In this document: in pieces, positions 28,237-36,559 of the stretch
Layout: each line of letters opens with the position of its first letter
Numbering within the stretch: the first letter of the stretch is position 1
From: Lacinutrix sp. WUR7
GTDB taxonomy: Bacteria; Bacteroidota; Bacteroidia; Flavobacteriales; Flavobacteriaceae
DNA length: 64,000 nucleotides
Direction of reading: 5' to 3'
Assembly (NCBI RefSeq): GCF_016864015.1
Contig: NZ_CP045067.1
Span: 3,916,001-3,980,000 of the forward strand
Notes under the pieces: model-generated
The model's database searches: none
What the model was told of the DNA's origin: nothing
Seen by the model: only the letters and a program-made list of their open reading frames with translations
Translations under genes and position numbers: made by a program

Positions 28237-29475
28237 ATGCCAAAAATAATTCCCTTTAAAGCCGTTCGTCCAACTCGTGACAAAGTAAGTCTGGTAGCAT
28301 CACGCTCGTACCAAACCTACACACAAGCAGAACGTGAGGCACGATTAGATTACAATCCGTTTTCATTTTTACATATTGTAAATCCTGGCTACAAGTATGC
28401 ACATGAGATTACGGGAGAAGAACGTTATACCTTAGTAAAAAATCGCTATTCCGAATTTAAAGAAGACAATATTTTTGTTCAAGACAAAAAACCATCCTTT
28501 TATATTTATAAAATTGTAGATCGGGAACATCAAGTTTTTCATGGTATTGTAGCAGCTGCAAGTGCCGAAGATTACGAAAAAGATACCATCAAAAAACACG
28601 AAGACACTTTAGAGTTTCGCGAGACTATTTTTAAAGACTATTTAAAAACCGTTGGCTTTAATGCAGAACCAGTACTACTCACCTATCCGGATAATAAAAT
28701 TATTGCTTCTATTTTAAAGGAAACAGAAAAGGAACGAGCAGAATTTGAGTTCACCACAACCTATAGAGACACCCATTATCTTTGGAAAATTGAAGACCAA
28801 GCTATAGTAAAAACCATTTCCAAAGAATTTCAAAAAATGGAAACTATATATATTGCAGATGGGCATCATCGTTCCTCTTCTTCTTATTTATTAAGTAAAG
28901 ATTTAAAAGAAAGTAATCCAGAACATAACGGAACAGAGCCTTATAATTTTTTTATGAGCTTTTTAATTCCGGAATCTGAATTACGTATTCATGAATTTAA
29001 TAGATTAGTAAAAGATTTAAATGGTTTAACTAAAGAAACTTTTTTAATTAAACTAGATACCGCATTCCGAATTGAAAACAGAGGAATAATACCATACAAG
29101 CCAAGTAAAAAACATCATTTTAGTATGTATTTGGATGGCGAATTTTATTCGTTATATTTAAGAAAAACGAATTACAATTTTAATAATTCGTTAGATGCAT
29201 TAGATTCGCAATTATTGTATAAAACCGTTTTACAGCCCATTTTAGGTATCGACGATTTAAGAAATGATAGTCGTATCAAGTATCTAAACGGAAAAACAGA
29301 TATCATCAATTTAAAAAGCAGCATTGACAATGGTGAATTTGCCGTTGGCTTTGGTATGATTCCTGTTACTATAAAGGAGATGAAACAAATTGCTGACGAT
29401 GGTTTAAAAATGCCTCCAAAAAGCACATACATAGAACCGAAGCTGAGAAGCGGCGTTACTATTTATGAGTTTTAA
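28237..29475 (+). CDS. DUF1015 family protein
   Basis: A 412-aa cytoplasmic protein covering one full DUF1015 domain. Signatures are PFKAVRPTRDKVSLVASRSYQTY near the start, PFSFLHIVNPG, YIADGHHRSSSSYLL in the middle (a likely catalytic or ligand-binding His-His-Arg) and LLYKTVLQPILGIDD. The function is unsettled; in many genomes the gene is near serine biosynthesis genes, which are not present here. Preceded by a CAGT-type hairpin. Confidence 0.88.
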   Translation: MPKIIPFKAVRPTRDKVSLVASRSYQTYTQAEREARLDYNPFSFLHIVNPGYKYAHEITGEERYTLVKNRYSEFKEDNIFVQDKKPSFYIYKIVDREHQVFHGIVAAASAEDYEKDTIKKHEDTLEFRETIFKDYLKTVGFNAEPVLLTYPDNKIIASILKETEKERAEFEFTTTYRDTHYLWKIEDQAIVKTISKEFQKMETIYIADGHHRSSSSYLLSKDLKESNPEHNGTEPYNFFMSFLIPESELRIHEFNRLVKDLNGLTKETFLIKLDTAFRIENRGIIPYKPSKKHHFSMYLDGEFYSLYLRKTNYNFNNSLDALDSQLLYKTVLQPILGIDDLRNDSRIKYLNGKTDIINLKSSIDNGEFAVGFGMIPVTIKEMKQIADDGLKMPPKSTYIEPKLRSGVTIYEF

Positions 29476-29513
29476 GTTTTATAGCAAAAGATAAAAAGAA
29501 GAAGGCATTAGTT

Positions 29514-29595
29514 GTCATTCCGAGCGCAGTCGAGGAATCTCATGAATTAATAAAATAAGTAATAACATTAATAAGATTCCTGTCAACGCAGGAAA
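29514..29595. repeat. Interspersed GTCATTCCGAGCGCAGTCGA-type element
   Basis: The element begins GTCATTCCGAGCGCAGTCG and continues to GGAATCT (29534-29540), which is complementary to AGATTCC (29574-29580). An inner hairpin TTCCTG/CAGGAA lies at 29577-29594. It ends 5 nt before the yggS-type ATG. The wording is well known from Bacteroidota intergenic regions. Confidence 0.7.
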
Positions 29596-29600
29596 TAAGT

Positions 29601-30263
29601 ATGAGCATCACAAAAAATTTACAAGACATACAATCACAAGTCCCTGAAAACGTAACCCTTGTTGCGGTTTCTAAAACCAAACCTGTAAGCGACATCATGC
29701 AAGCCTATGAAGCCGGTCAACGCATTTTTGGAGAAAACAAGATTCAGGATATGGTAGATAAATATGAGGAAATGCCAAAAGACATTGCTTGGCACATGAT
29801 TGGTCATGTACAACGCAATAAGGTCAAATACATGGCACATTTTGTAAGTTTAATTCATGGTGTAGAAAATTTTAAAACGCTAAAAGAAATAAACAAACAA
29901 GCAGCAAAACACGATAGAAACATTGACTGTTTATTACAAATAAAAATAGCTTCCGAAGATTCTAAATTTGGAATGACTGCAGACGAAGCTTCCGAAATAC
30001 TACAATCTTCAGAATTTTCAGAATTAAAAAACATTACTGTTATTGGTGTTATGGGAATGGCTACATTTACCGAAGACCAAGAACAAATCCGAAGCGAATT
30101 TCAGCTATTAAAATCCATATTCGAAGACTTAAAAAAAGTAAACCATAAATTTACTACTATTTCTATGGGTATGAGTGGCGATTTTAAACTAGCAATAAAT
30201 TGTGGAAGCACGATGGTTCGTGTTGGAAGTAGTATCTTTGGAGACAGAAATTATAATAATTAG
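29601..30263 (+). CDS. YggS/PROSC-family PLP-homeostasis protein
   Basis: A 220-aa fold-type III PLP-binding protein without known catalysis; it buffers pyridoxal phosphate. LVAVSKTKPVSDI holds the PLP lysine (Lys27 region), FGENKIQ and WHMIGHVQRNKVKY are family signatures and SMGMSGDFKLAINCGSTMVRVGSSIFG binds the phosphate. The 5' region is occupied by an interspersed repeat. Confidence 0.95.
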   Translation: MSITKNLQDIQSQVPENVTLVAVSKTKPVSDIMQAYEAGQRIFGENKIQDMVDKYEEMPKDIAWHMIGHVQRNKVKYMAHFVSLIHGVENFKTLKEINKQAAKHDRNIDCLLQIKIASEDSKFGMTADEASEILQSSEFSELKNITVIGVMGMATFTEDQEQIRSEFQLLKSIFEDLKKVNHKFTTISMGMSGDFKLAINCGSTMVRVGSSIFGDRNYNN

Positions 30264-30316
30264 TTTTTCGTTTTTAACACATCAAATAAATGAAAAACAA
30301 ATAAACAAATACACTT

Positions 30317-31681
30317 ATTTACACAATAGTAGACATAGAAACCACTGGTGGAAAGTATAATGAAGAAGGTATTACAGAAATAGCCATTTACAAATATGAT
30401 GGTCATGAAGTGGTAGATCAATTTATAAGTTTAGTAAATCCAGAGCGCGAAATACAACCATTTGTAGTCAACCTAACAGGAATTAACAGCAATATGTTAC
30501 GCAATGCCCCTAAGTTTTACGAGGTAGCAAAACGTATTGTAGAAATTACCGAAGGCACTATTCTTGTTGCGCATAACGCTAAGTTTGATTACCGAATTTT
30601 ACGTACAGAATTTAGACGTTTAGGTTTCGAATTTAAACGAAAAACACTTTGTACGGTAGAACTTTCTAAAGATCTTATTCCAGATCAACCTTCTTACAGC
30701 TTAGGAAAACTAACAAGAGCATTAGGAATTCCTATTGCCGACAGACATAGAGCTTCAGGAGATGCTTTTGCCACCGTGAAGCTATTTAAAATGTTATTAG
30801 ATAAAGATTTGAAAAAAAACATTATTCAAGAATCTATTCGACAAGAGCCTAAAAACCAAGTAGAATCTAGACTTTTAAATATTATTGAAATTTTACCATC
30901 TACAACTGGCGTTTATTTTATGCATAAAGAAGATGGCGAAATTATTTACATTGGTAAAAGTAAGAATATTAGAAAACGGGTTAACCAGCATTTTACGGGT
31001 ACTTCCCATAAAGCTAAAAAAATACAACTACAAGTTGCAACAGTAACTTATGAGGCTTGTGGTAGCGAGTTGGTTGCTTTATTAAAAGAAAGCGAAGCCA
31101 TAAAACAAAACAAACCCATTTATAACAGAGCCTTAAGAAAAACGGTTTTCACACATGCACTTTACAGTTTTGAAGATGAAAAGGGTTATATCAACCTAAA
31201 GATTGATAAAGTGGATGGTAGAAAAAAACCAATAACCACTTTTAACAATAGACAAAGTGCAAAAAGCTTTATGTTTAGTCGCGTGGAAGAATACAATCTT
31301 TGTCAGAAACTTACCGGTTTATACGAAACAAAAACAAACTGTTTTAATTATACCGTAAAAAGCTGTGAAGGTGCTTGTGTACAAGAAGAAAACCCAGAAA
31401 CCTACAATAAACGTGTACAAGAACTTATAGATAAAAATGCTTTTTCTAACGAAAACATTGTAATTATAGATAAAGGTCGTGAAGTAGATGAACGTGCTGC
31501 CATACTTATACAAAATGGTGTTTTTAAAGGTGTTGGATTTTATAGTTTAAACTATCAAATAACCAATATAGATGTTTTGCAGTCTATAATTACTCCAATG
31601 GAAAATAATAAAGACACGCAACATATTATTAAAAGCTATTTAAGACGAAATAAAAGACTGAAGGTTATAAATTTAGATTAA
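30317..31681 (+). CDS. DnaQ-like exonuclease fused to a UvrC-type GIY-YIG nuclease domain, non-ATG start
   Basis: The frame is open from 30305 (after a TAA at 30302). The first exonuclease motif, YTIVDIETTGG with catalytic Asp and Glu, begins at 30320. No ATG, GTG or TTG lies before it. ATT at 30317 sits exactly where homologues start (MYTIVDIETTG), so it is taken as the start; GTG at 30410 would delete the motif. Residues about 1-170 form a DEDDh exonuclease (later motifs LVAHNAKFDYRIL and HRASGDAF). Then GVYFMHKEDGEIIYIGKSKNIRKRV is a GIY-YIG domain and the rest is a UvrC-like tail. A repair or proofreading role is inferred. Adjacent, with no gap, to the next gene. Confidence 0.85.
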   Translation: MYTIVDIETTGGKYNEEGITEIAIYKYDGHEVVDQFISLVNPEREIQPFVVNLTGINSNMLRNAPKFYEVAKRIVEITEGTILVAHNAKFDYRILRTEFRRLGFEFKRKTLCTVELSKDLIPDQPSYSLGKLTRALGIPIADRHRASGDAFATVKLFKMLLDKDLKKNIIQESIRQEPKNQVESRLLNIIEILPSTTGVYFMHKEDGEIIYIGKSKNIRKRVNQHFTGTSHKAKKIQLQVATVTYEACGSELVALLKESEAIKQNKPIYNRALRKTVFTHALYSFEDEKGYINLKIDKVDGRKKPITTFNNRQSAKSFMFSRVEEYNLCQKLTGLYETKTNCFNYTVKSCEGACVQEENPETYNKRVQELIDKNAFSNENIVIIDKGREVDERAAILIQNGVFKGVGFYSLNYQITNIDVLQSIITPMENNKDTQHIIKSYLRRNKRLKVINLD

Positions 31682-33643
31682 ATGAAAAAAAGGCTATTAT
31701 TCCTATTCTTACTTTTTACAACAATTATTTTTTCACAATCCCAAAAATTTCAATCAAATGATTTTGCTATAAGCAGAAGCGACCTTGAAACCAATACCTT
31801 TGAAAAAGATTCTACAGCTAATGCATTAGTTATTTACGAACTGGGAAATAGCTATGTAGACAAACATAGTTTTAAACTAAATACCGACTTTAAACAAAAA
31901 TTAAAAATTTTTAACAGAAAAGGGTTTGACCATGCAAACATCTCGATTTATTTATACAATAGTGATGATAAAAAGGTTAAAATAAAAGATATAAATGCTA
32001 CTACAACTAATTTAATTGACAACAAGGTTGTTAAAACACAATTAAAAGAAAGCGACATTTTTGAAGAAAAATACAATGATAATTATACCATAATAAAGTT
32101 CACCTTTCCAAATATAAAAGAAGGATCTGTTTTAACCTATTCCTACACTTTAGAATCTCCATTCATATATAAATATAAAGGCTGGAATTTTCAAAGTGAG
32201 ATACCAAAATTACACAGCGAGTATCATGCAAGTATTCCTGGTAATTACGAGTACAACATAAAACTTGTAGGCGGAAAAAAACTGACGACCAATACTTCTG
32301 AAATTGTAAAATATTGTTTAAAAGCCGGAAATGGAGGAAGTGCTAATTGTTCAAATTATGTGTATATAATGAAAGATATTCCTGCTTTTGTTAATGAAAA
32401 ATACATGACAACGAGGGATAATTACCTTGCTAGAATTGAATATGAATTAAAAATATATAGAGATTTTGAAGGAGGCGTAGACTATATTACTAAAAACTGG
32501 AAAACTACAGATAAAGAAATAAAATTAGACCCTAATATTGGTAAGCAACTTAATAAAAATGTTCCTTCAAATGATATTTTAGAAGCATCTATTCTTAATC
32601 AAACAGACACATTAAAAAAAGCAAAAGCCATTTTTGAAACTGTTAAAAATAAGTATATCTGGAATCAAGAGTATAATCTTTTTGGAGACACTTCCATAAA
32701 AAACTTAATAAAAGTTAAATCCGGAACTGCTCCAGAAATTAATATCTTACTGCATAATTTACTAGCTCAAAACAATATTCCTGTAAAACCCATTTTATTA
32801 TCTACTAGAAAAAACGGATTACCAACAACTGTTTTTCCTGTAATCTCCGAATTCAATTATTTAATTGTACAAGTAACTATTAATAACAAAATCTATTTTT
32901 TAGATGCAACCGACAACTTTTTGCACTTTGGCCAATTACCATTTAGGTGTTTAAATCAATATGGAAGACTTTTAGATTTTAAAAATGGCAGTAAATGGAT
33001 AGATATTGAAGACGCGTCTATATCAAATTCAAGATACAGAGTAAATATTAGTTTAGATGAAGCCTTAAATATTAAAGGAGAAGTTAACCATATAACCTCA
33101 GGCCATCATGCATTATCCGAAAAAAAATCTTTCTTTAAAAATGCTTCCCAACATGAAAACAAACTCATAGAAAAATATAAAAATTTTACTATTTCTGATT
33201 ATCAAGCGGAAACAGAAGACAAAAACAGCTTAGAGTTTAAAGAAAATTTTAAAATTAATTATGAAGCAGAAAAAATTGGAGACAATATTTATTTAGATCC
33301 TTTTTTATTTAAATTTTTTAAAGAAAACCCTTTTAAACTTCAAGAAAGATCGTACCCCATAGATTTTGGCTATCAAGATGCTTTTGTTTATTCCTACAAA
33401 ATAGCTATCGATGACGCCTTTCAAATTGTAGAGACACCTAAAGACGTTTCCCTTAAATTACCAGAAAACACAGGCCAATTAATCTTTAAAACGACGGTTA
33501 AAAATAATGAAATTATAATGTACTTTAAGCTGACCTTCAAAAAAGCCATATATATTAAAGAGTTTTACCCGTATTTAAAAGAAATAATGAGTACCGTTGT
33601 TAACGTACAAAACAACTCTTCAATTGTTTTAAAAAGAAACTAA
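31682..33643 (+). CDS. DUF3857 / transglutaminase-like secreted protein, 653 aa
   Basis: A signal peptide (MKKRLLFLFLLFTTIIFSQ) is followed by a DUF3857 beta-sandwich (about 40-220: VKIKDINATTTNLI, FTFPNIKEGSVLTYSYTLESPF). A transglutaminase-like core follows (about 300-420: AKAIFETVKNKYIWNQEY, NILLHNLLAQNNIPVKPILLSTRKNG, YFLDATDNFLHFGQLP). The segment SGTAPEINILL stands where these proteins usually have a catalytic Cys, and no Cys is visible there, so it may be inactive. The N-terminal part is probably surface-exposed or periplasmic. ATG follows the previous stop directly. Confidence 0.85.
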   Translation: MKKRLLFLFLLFTTIIFSQSQKFQSNDFAISRSDLETNTFEKDSTANALVIYELGNSYVDKHSFKLNTDFKQKLKIFNRKGFDHANISIYLYNSDDKKVKIKDINATTTNLIDNKVVKTQLKESDIFEEKYNDNYTIIKFTFPNIKEGSVLTYSYTLESPFIYKYKGWNFQSEIPKLHSEYHASIPGNYEYNIKLVGGKKLTTNTSEIVKYCLKAGNGGSANCSNYVYIMKDIPAFVNEKYMTTRDNYLARIEYELKIYRDFEGGVDYITKNWKTTDKEIKLDPNIGKQLNKNVPSNDILEASILNQTDTLKKAKAIFETVKNKYIWNQEYNLFGDTSIKNLIKVKSGTAPEINILLHNLLAQNNIPVKPILLSTRKNGLPTTVFPVISEFNYLIVQVTINNKIYFLDATDNFLHFGQLPFRCLNQYGRLLDFKNGSKWIDIEDASISNSRYRVNISLDEALNIKGEVNHITSGHHALSEKKSFFKNASQHENKLIEKYKNFTISDYQAETEDKNSLEFKENFKINYEAEKIGDNIYLDPFLFKFFKENPFKLQERSYPIDFGYQDAFVYSYKIAIDDAFQIVETPKDVSLKLPENTGQLIFKTTVKNNEIIMYFKLTFKKAIYIKEFYPYLKEIMSTVVNVQNNSSIVLKRN

Positions 33644-33656
33644 CAAATCTTTTCAC

Positions 33657-33664
33657 TACTTTTG
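33657..33664 (+). promoter_or_regulatory. -7 box TACTTTTG of the ion channel gene
   Basis: Exact TAnnTTTG, 5 nt (ACACT) before the ATG at 33670. Confidence 0.5.
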
Positions 33665-33669
33665 ACACT

Positions 33670-34503
33670 ATGACTACTTATAAAGTAAATAAATGGCGAC
33701 TTAAACTTCAAGAAATTATCTACGAAGCAGATACTCCTGCTGGAAAGCTATTTGATGTAGTCTTGCTTATAACAATTATCGCTAGTATTATACTTGTTAT
33801 GCTAGAAAGCGTAAGAAGTATTGATTTAAAATACCACAATCTTCTTAATATTTCAGAATGGGTTATCACTATTCTTTTTTCTTTAGAATATGTCGCGAGA
33901 ATTATTACCGTAAAAAAGCCATTAAAATATATTACTAGCTTTTATGGGGTAATCGATTTACTTTCTACCATCCCAAAATATTTATCTCTAATATTTGGAG
34001 GTGTGCATGCGCTTGCGGCTTTACGTGCTTTACGTTTGCTGCGTGTTTTCAGGATTTTAAAACTCGCTCGTTATTTAGGAGCCTCTAATAATTTACTAAC
34101 CGCAATAAAAGCAAGTCGTGTAAAAATTTCTGTTTTCCTATTTGCCGTAGTTATTATATCTATCATTCTAGGTACCATTATGTACATGGTAGAAGGCGAA
34201 GAAAATGGTTTTACTAATATCCCAAAAAGCGTCTATTGGTGTATTGTAACACTTACAACGGTTGGCTATGGAGATATTGCACCACAAACCCCAATAGGCC
34301 AATTTATAGCCTCTATAGTAATGATTTTAGGGTATGGAATTATAGCAGTACCAACAGGGATTGTGACTTCAGAGCTAACTAAAACGATGGGGCCAGATAA
34401 AAAGATTCACACCAACACACAAGCTTGCCCAAACTGTTCTAAAGAAGGTCATAAAGACAATGCAGAATTTTGTTATTCTTGCGGACATAAATTACATCTT
34501 TAA
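33670..34503 (+). CDS. Voltage-gated K+ channel-like ion transporter with C-terminal zinc ribbon
   Basis: A 277-aa six-TM channel subunit. S1 is near 30-50; S4 is the arginine-rich ALRALRLLRVFRILKLARYL (about 117-136). The pore loop and selectivity filter is TLTTVGYGDIAP, diagnostic for K+, between S5 and S6. The last 30 residues hold CPNCSKEG...CYSCGHK, two CxxC pairs that form a zinc-ribbon-like knuckle, an unusual cytoplasmic tail for this family. A -7 box lies 5 nt before the ATG. Confidence 0.93.
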   Translation: MTTYKVNKWRLKLQEIIYEADTPAGKLFDVVLLITIIASIILVMLESVRSIDLKYHNLLNISEWVITILFSLEYVARIITVKKPLKYITSFYGVIDLLSTIPKYLSLIFGGVHALAALRALRLLRVFRILKLARYLGASNNLLTAIKASRVKISVFLFAVVIISIILGTIMYMVEGEENGFTNIPKSVYWCIVTLTTVGYGDIAPQTPIGQFIASIVMILGYGIIAVPTGIVTSELTKTMGPDKKIHTNTQACPNCSKEGHKDNAEFCYSCGHKLHL

Positions 34504-34557
34504 TTTTTGGGCGTTTTCTACTACGCAAAAGCTTCGTAGCACCAGGCTTTCCTTTAT

Positions 34558-34579
34558 ACCTGCCTGCCGGCAGGTAGGT
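34558..34579. repeat. CCTGCCGGCAGG-centred palindrome inside an intergenic repeat region
   Basis: A 22-bp near-perfect palindrome (one mismatched pair) centred on CCTGCCGGCAGG. It lies in a 234-nt gap (34504-34737) with GGGCGTT, CTACG...CGTAG and CAGGCTTTCC segments. These resemble a dispersed bacterial GGGCGTT...GGGCTTTCCG-type repeat. No gene is supported there. Confidence 0.6.
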
Positions 34580-34692
34580 CTTTTTTGTCGAGAGCCGGAT
34601 TAGAAGATGTTTTGTGCTTCCTATAAAAATATATTTTTCCCACAGTAATATTCCCATAAACAAAAAAGGATGACACTTCAATCGTTAACACT

Positions 34693-34722
34693 TTTGTTTA
34701 TTGCTAATAACAAGTATCTTTA
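34693..34722 (+). promoter_or_regulatory. Promoter TTTG-N18-TATCTTTA of miaA
   Basis: TTTG at 34693-34696 and TATCTTTA at 34715-34722, one mismatch to TAnnTTTG. It ends 15 nt before the putative ATT start of miaA. Confidence 0.5.
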
Positions 34723-34737
34723 CCCACAAATAAGTAA

Positions 34738-35664
34738 ATTATCAAACCAACAACTTCACATAAAATATTAATCTCTATTGTAGGTCCAACTGCTATTGGT
34801 AAAACAAACCTCAGCATTAAACTCGCAAAACATTTTAATACCGAAATTATTTCGGCAGACTCCAGACAGTTTTTTAAAGAAATGCAAATTGGTACTGCAG
34901 CTCCTACTCCATTAGAATTAGCAGCAGCAAAGCATCATTTTATTCATCATAAATCTATTGAAGAACCATACAGCGTGGGTGCTTTTGAAAAAGATGTCAT
35001 ACAAAAACTAGAAACTTTATTTAAAGAAAAGGATGTGGTGATTATGGTTGGTGGTTCTGGTTTATACGTCGATGCCGTTACCAAAGGATTAGATCATTTT
35101 CCTGAGGTAGATAAAAGCATCCGAGAAAAACTAAATGCGGAATTAGAAAAGGAAGGCTTAGAATCACTTCAGGAGCAATTAAAGGACTTAGACCTAGAAA
35201 CCTATAATACCATTGCTTTAAAGAATCCGCAACGTGTAATTCGCGCTTTAGAAGTTTGTATTGGTACCCAAAAACCATATTCCTCTTTTTTAAATAAAGA
35301 CAAAAACAATAGACCTTTTAAAACCATCACTTTGGGTTTAACTGCAGATCGTGAGATTATTTATAATCGTATAAATAAACGTGTAGATATTATGCTAGAA
35401 GAAGGTTTGCTAGACGAAGTAAAAAAACTAACGCCCTATCAGAATTTAAACGCCTTAAATACGGTCGGTTATAAAGAGATTTTTAATTATTTTAATGAAA
35501 CGTGGACTTTAGAATTTGCAATTAGCGAAATAAAAAAGAATTCTCGCCGATTTGCAAAACGACAACTTACCTGGTTTAAAAGAAATGAAAATACCTTGTG
35601 GTTTGACTTTGAAACGGATTTAGAAACAATAATTAAAAAAGTTTCGAATAAAATAAACGCTTAA
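34738..35664 (+). CDS. miaA: tRNA dimethylallyltransferase MiaA, non-canonical start codon
   Basis: MiaA adds dimethylallyl to A37 of tRNAs reading U-first codons. The frame opens after a TAA at 34735 and reads ATT-ATC-AAA; the Walker-type ISIVGPTAIGKT follows (about residues 13-24), then ISADSRQFFKEMQIGT, the DPR-like AAKHHFIHH and VGGSGLYVDAV. No ATG, GTG or TTG occurs before the P-loop; the first ATG (34882) would remove the catalytic N-terminus. ATT at 34738 or ATC at 34741 are the best start candidates. 308 aa agrees with MiaA. Single gene. Confidence 0.9.
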   Translation: MIKPTTSHKILISIVGPTAIGKTNLSIKLAKHFNTEIISADSRQFFKEMQIGTAAPTPLELAAAKHHFIHHKSIEEPYSVGAFEKDVIQKLETLFKEKDVVIMVGGSGLYVDAVTKGLDHFPEVDKSIREKLNAELEKEGLESLQEQLKDLDLETYNTIALKNPQRVIRALEVCIGTQKPYSSFLNKDKNNRPFKTITLGLTADREIIYNRINKRVDIMLEEGLLDEVKKLTPYQNLNALNTVGYKEIFNYFNETWTLEFAISEIKKNSRRFAKRQLTWFKRNENTLWFDFETDLETIIKKVSNKINA

Positions 35665-35709
35665 TAATTACTGGTAATTGATTATCTTAATGGAATAATA
35701 ATCAATGCT

Positions 35710-36471
35710 ATGCATCGTCCTACCACCATTCCAGAAGTTCTAAACCAATTAGATATCATCATAGAGCAATCGATAGCTAATAATGATAGAATTGGCTTAT
35801 TCGCCTTTATTTACAGAAGGACTACTGCCGAAATCCTGAAAGAAATTCAACTAAAAAACTTTGAAGATAATGCTCGCTTAGAAAAACTAGACGTAGCTTT
35901 TGCAAACCTTTATTTAGATGCGTACAACAACTACATAAATAATAAACCAATACGTAAATGTTGGGAATTTGCGTTTCATACTAAATCCGAAAGTCTAACC
36001 ATTTTACAGCACATTCTCTTAGGCATGAATGCACATATTAATTTAGACTTAAGTATTTCTACAAGTGCAACCATGGCTGGAGAAGATTTAGTGGATATTG
36101 AAAACGATTTTAATACAATAAATGACATTCTTTTTAGTATTGTTAATGAAATGCAAGACCGATTAAGCAAAGTGTCTCGCCTTATGTTTTTGTTAGATAT
36201 ACTAGGCAAAAATACAGATGAGAAAATTATAGATTTTAGTATGCGAAAAGCCAGACAACAAGCATGGAACAGTACCAATTTGTTATGGTCTATAGGGAAT
36301 AATGCAAATACAGAAGCCATAGATAAAATAGATGTACTGGTTTTAAAATTATCAGAAATTATAAAATCACCAAAATCTAAAATGCTACAATTTGCATTAA
36401 AAGTAATCGCTAAATTTGAAGAAAAGGACGTTGACATTATTATTTCAAAACTGAAGAGCAATTCGTTTTAA
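35710..36471 (+). CDS. DUF5995 family protein
   Basis: A 253-aa soluble, mostly alpha-helical protein. The motifs YNNYINNKPIRKCWEFAF and ILLGMNAHINLDLSI (a conserved Asn-His in a helix) followed by DLVDIENDFNTIND fit DUF5995 of Bacteroidota. Function is unknown. The paired His/Asp/Glu residues could bind a metal, which is inference. It faces the response-regulator gene and shares a terminator with it. Confidence 0.75.
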   Translation: MHRPTTIPEVLNQLDIIIEQSIANNDRIGLFAFIYRRTTAEILKEIQLKNFEDNARLEKLDVAFANLYLDAYNNYINNKPIRKCWEFAFHTKSESLTILQHILLGMNAHINLDLSISTSATMAGEDLVDIENDFNTINDILFSIVNEMQDRLSKVSRLMFLLDILGKNTDEKIIDFSMRKARQQAWNSTNLLWSIGNNANTEAIDKIDVLVLKLSEIIKSPKSKMLQFALKVIAKFEEKDVDIIISKLKSNSF

Positions 36472-36505
36472 AACAATTTTATAGCTTTATAATAAAGTAG
36501 GAAGC

Positions 36506-36540
36506 AAAAAAAAATCCAACGCAAACGCTGGATTTTTTTT
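36506..36540. terminator. Bidirectional terminator between DUF5995 and the response regulator
   Basis: ATCCAACG and CGCTGGAT form a stem (one A-C mismatch) around CAAA, flanked by A-tract and 8 T; it serves both convergent genes. Confidence 0.8.
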
Positions 36541-36559
36541 ATTCTTAGTATCATATAAT

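Noticed and set aside
30291-30305. ATG at 30291 as start of the exonuclease gene
   Set aside because: It is out of frame and reaches a stop after four codons.
34439-34681. Reverse-strand 80-codon frame over the miaA upstream gap
   Set aside because: It overlaps the end of the channel gene and the repeat island, and its translation reflects palindromic DNA rather than protein-like composition.
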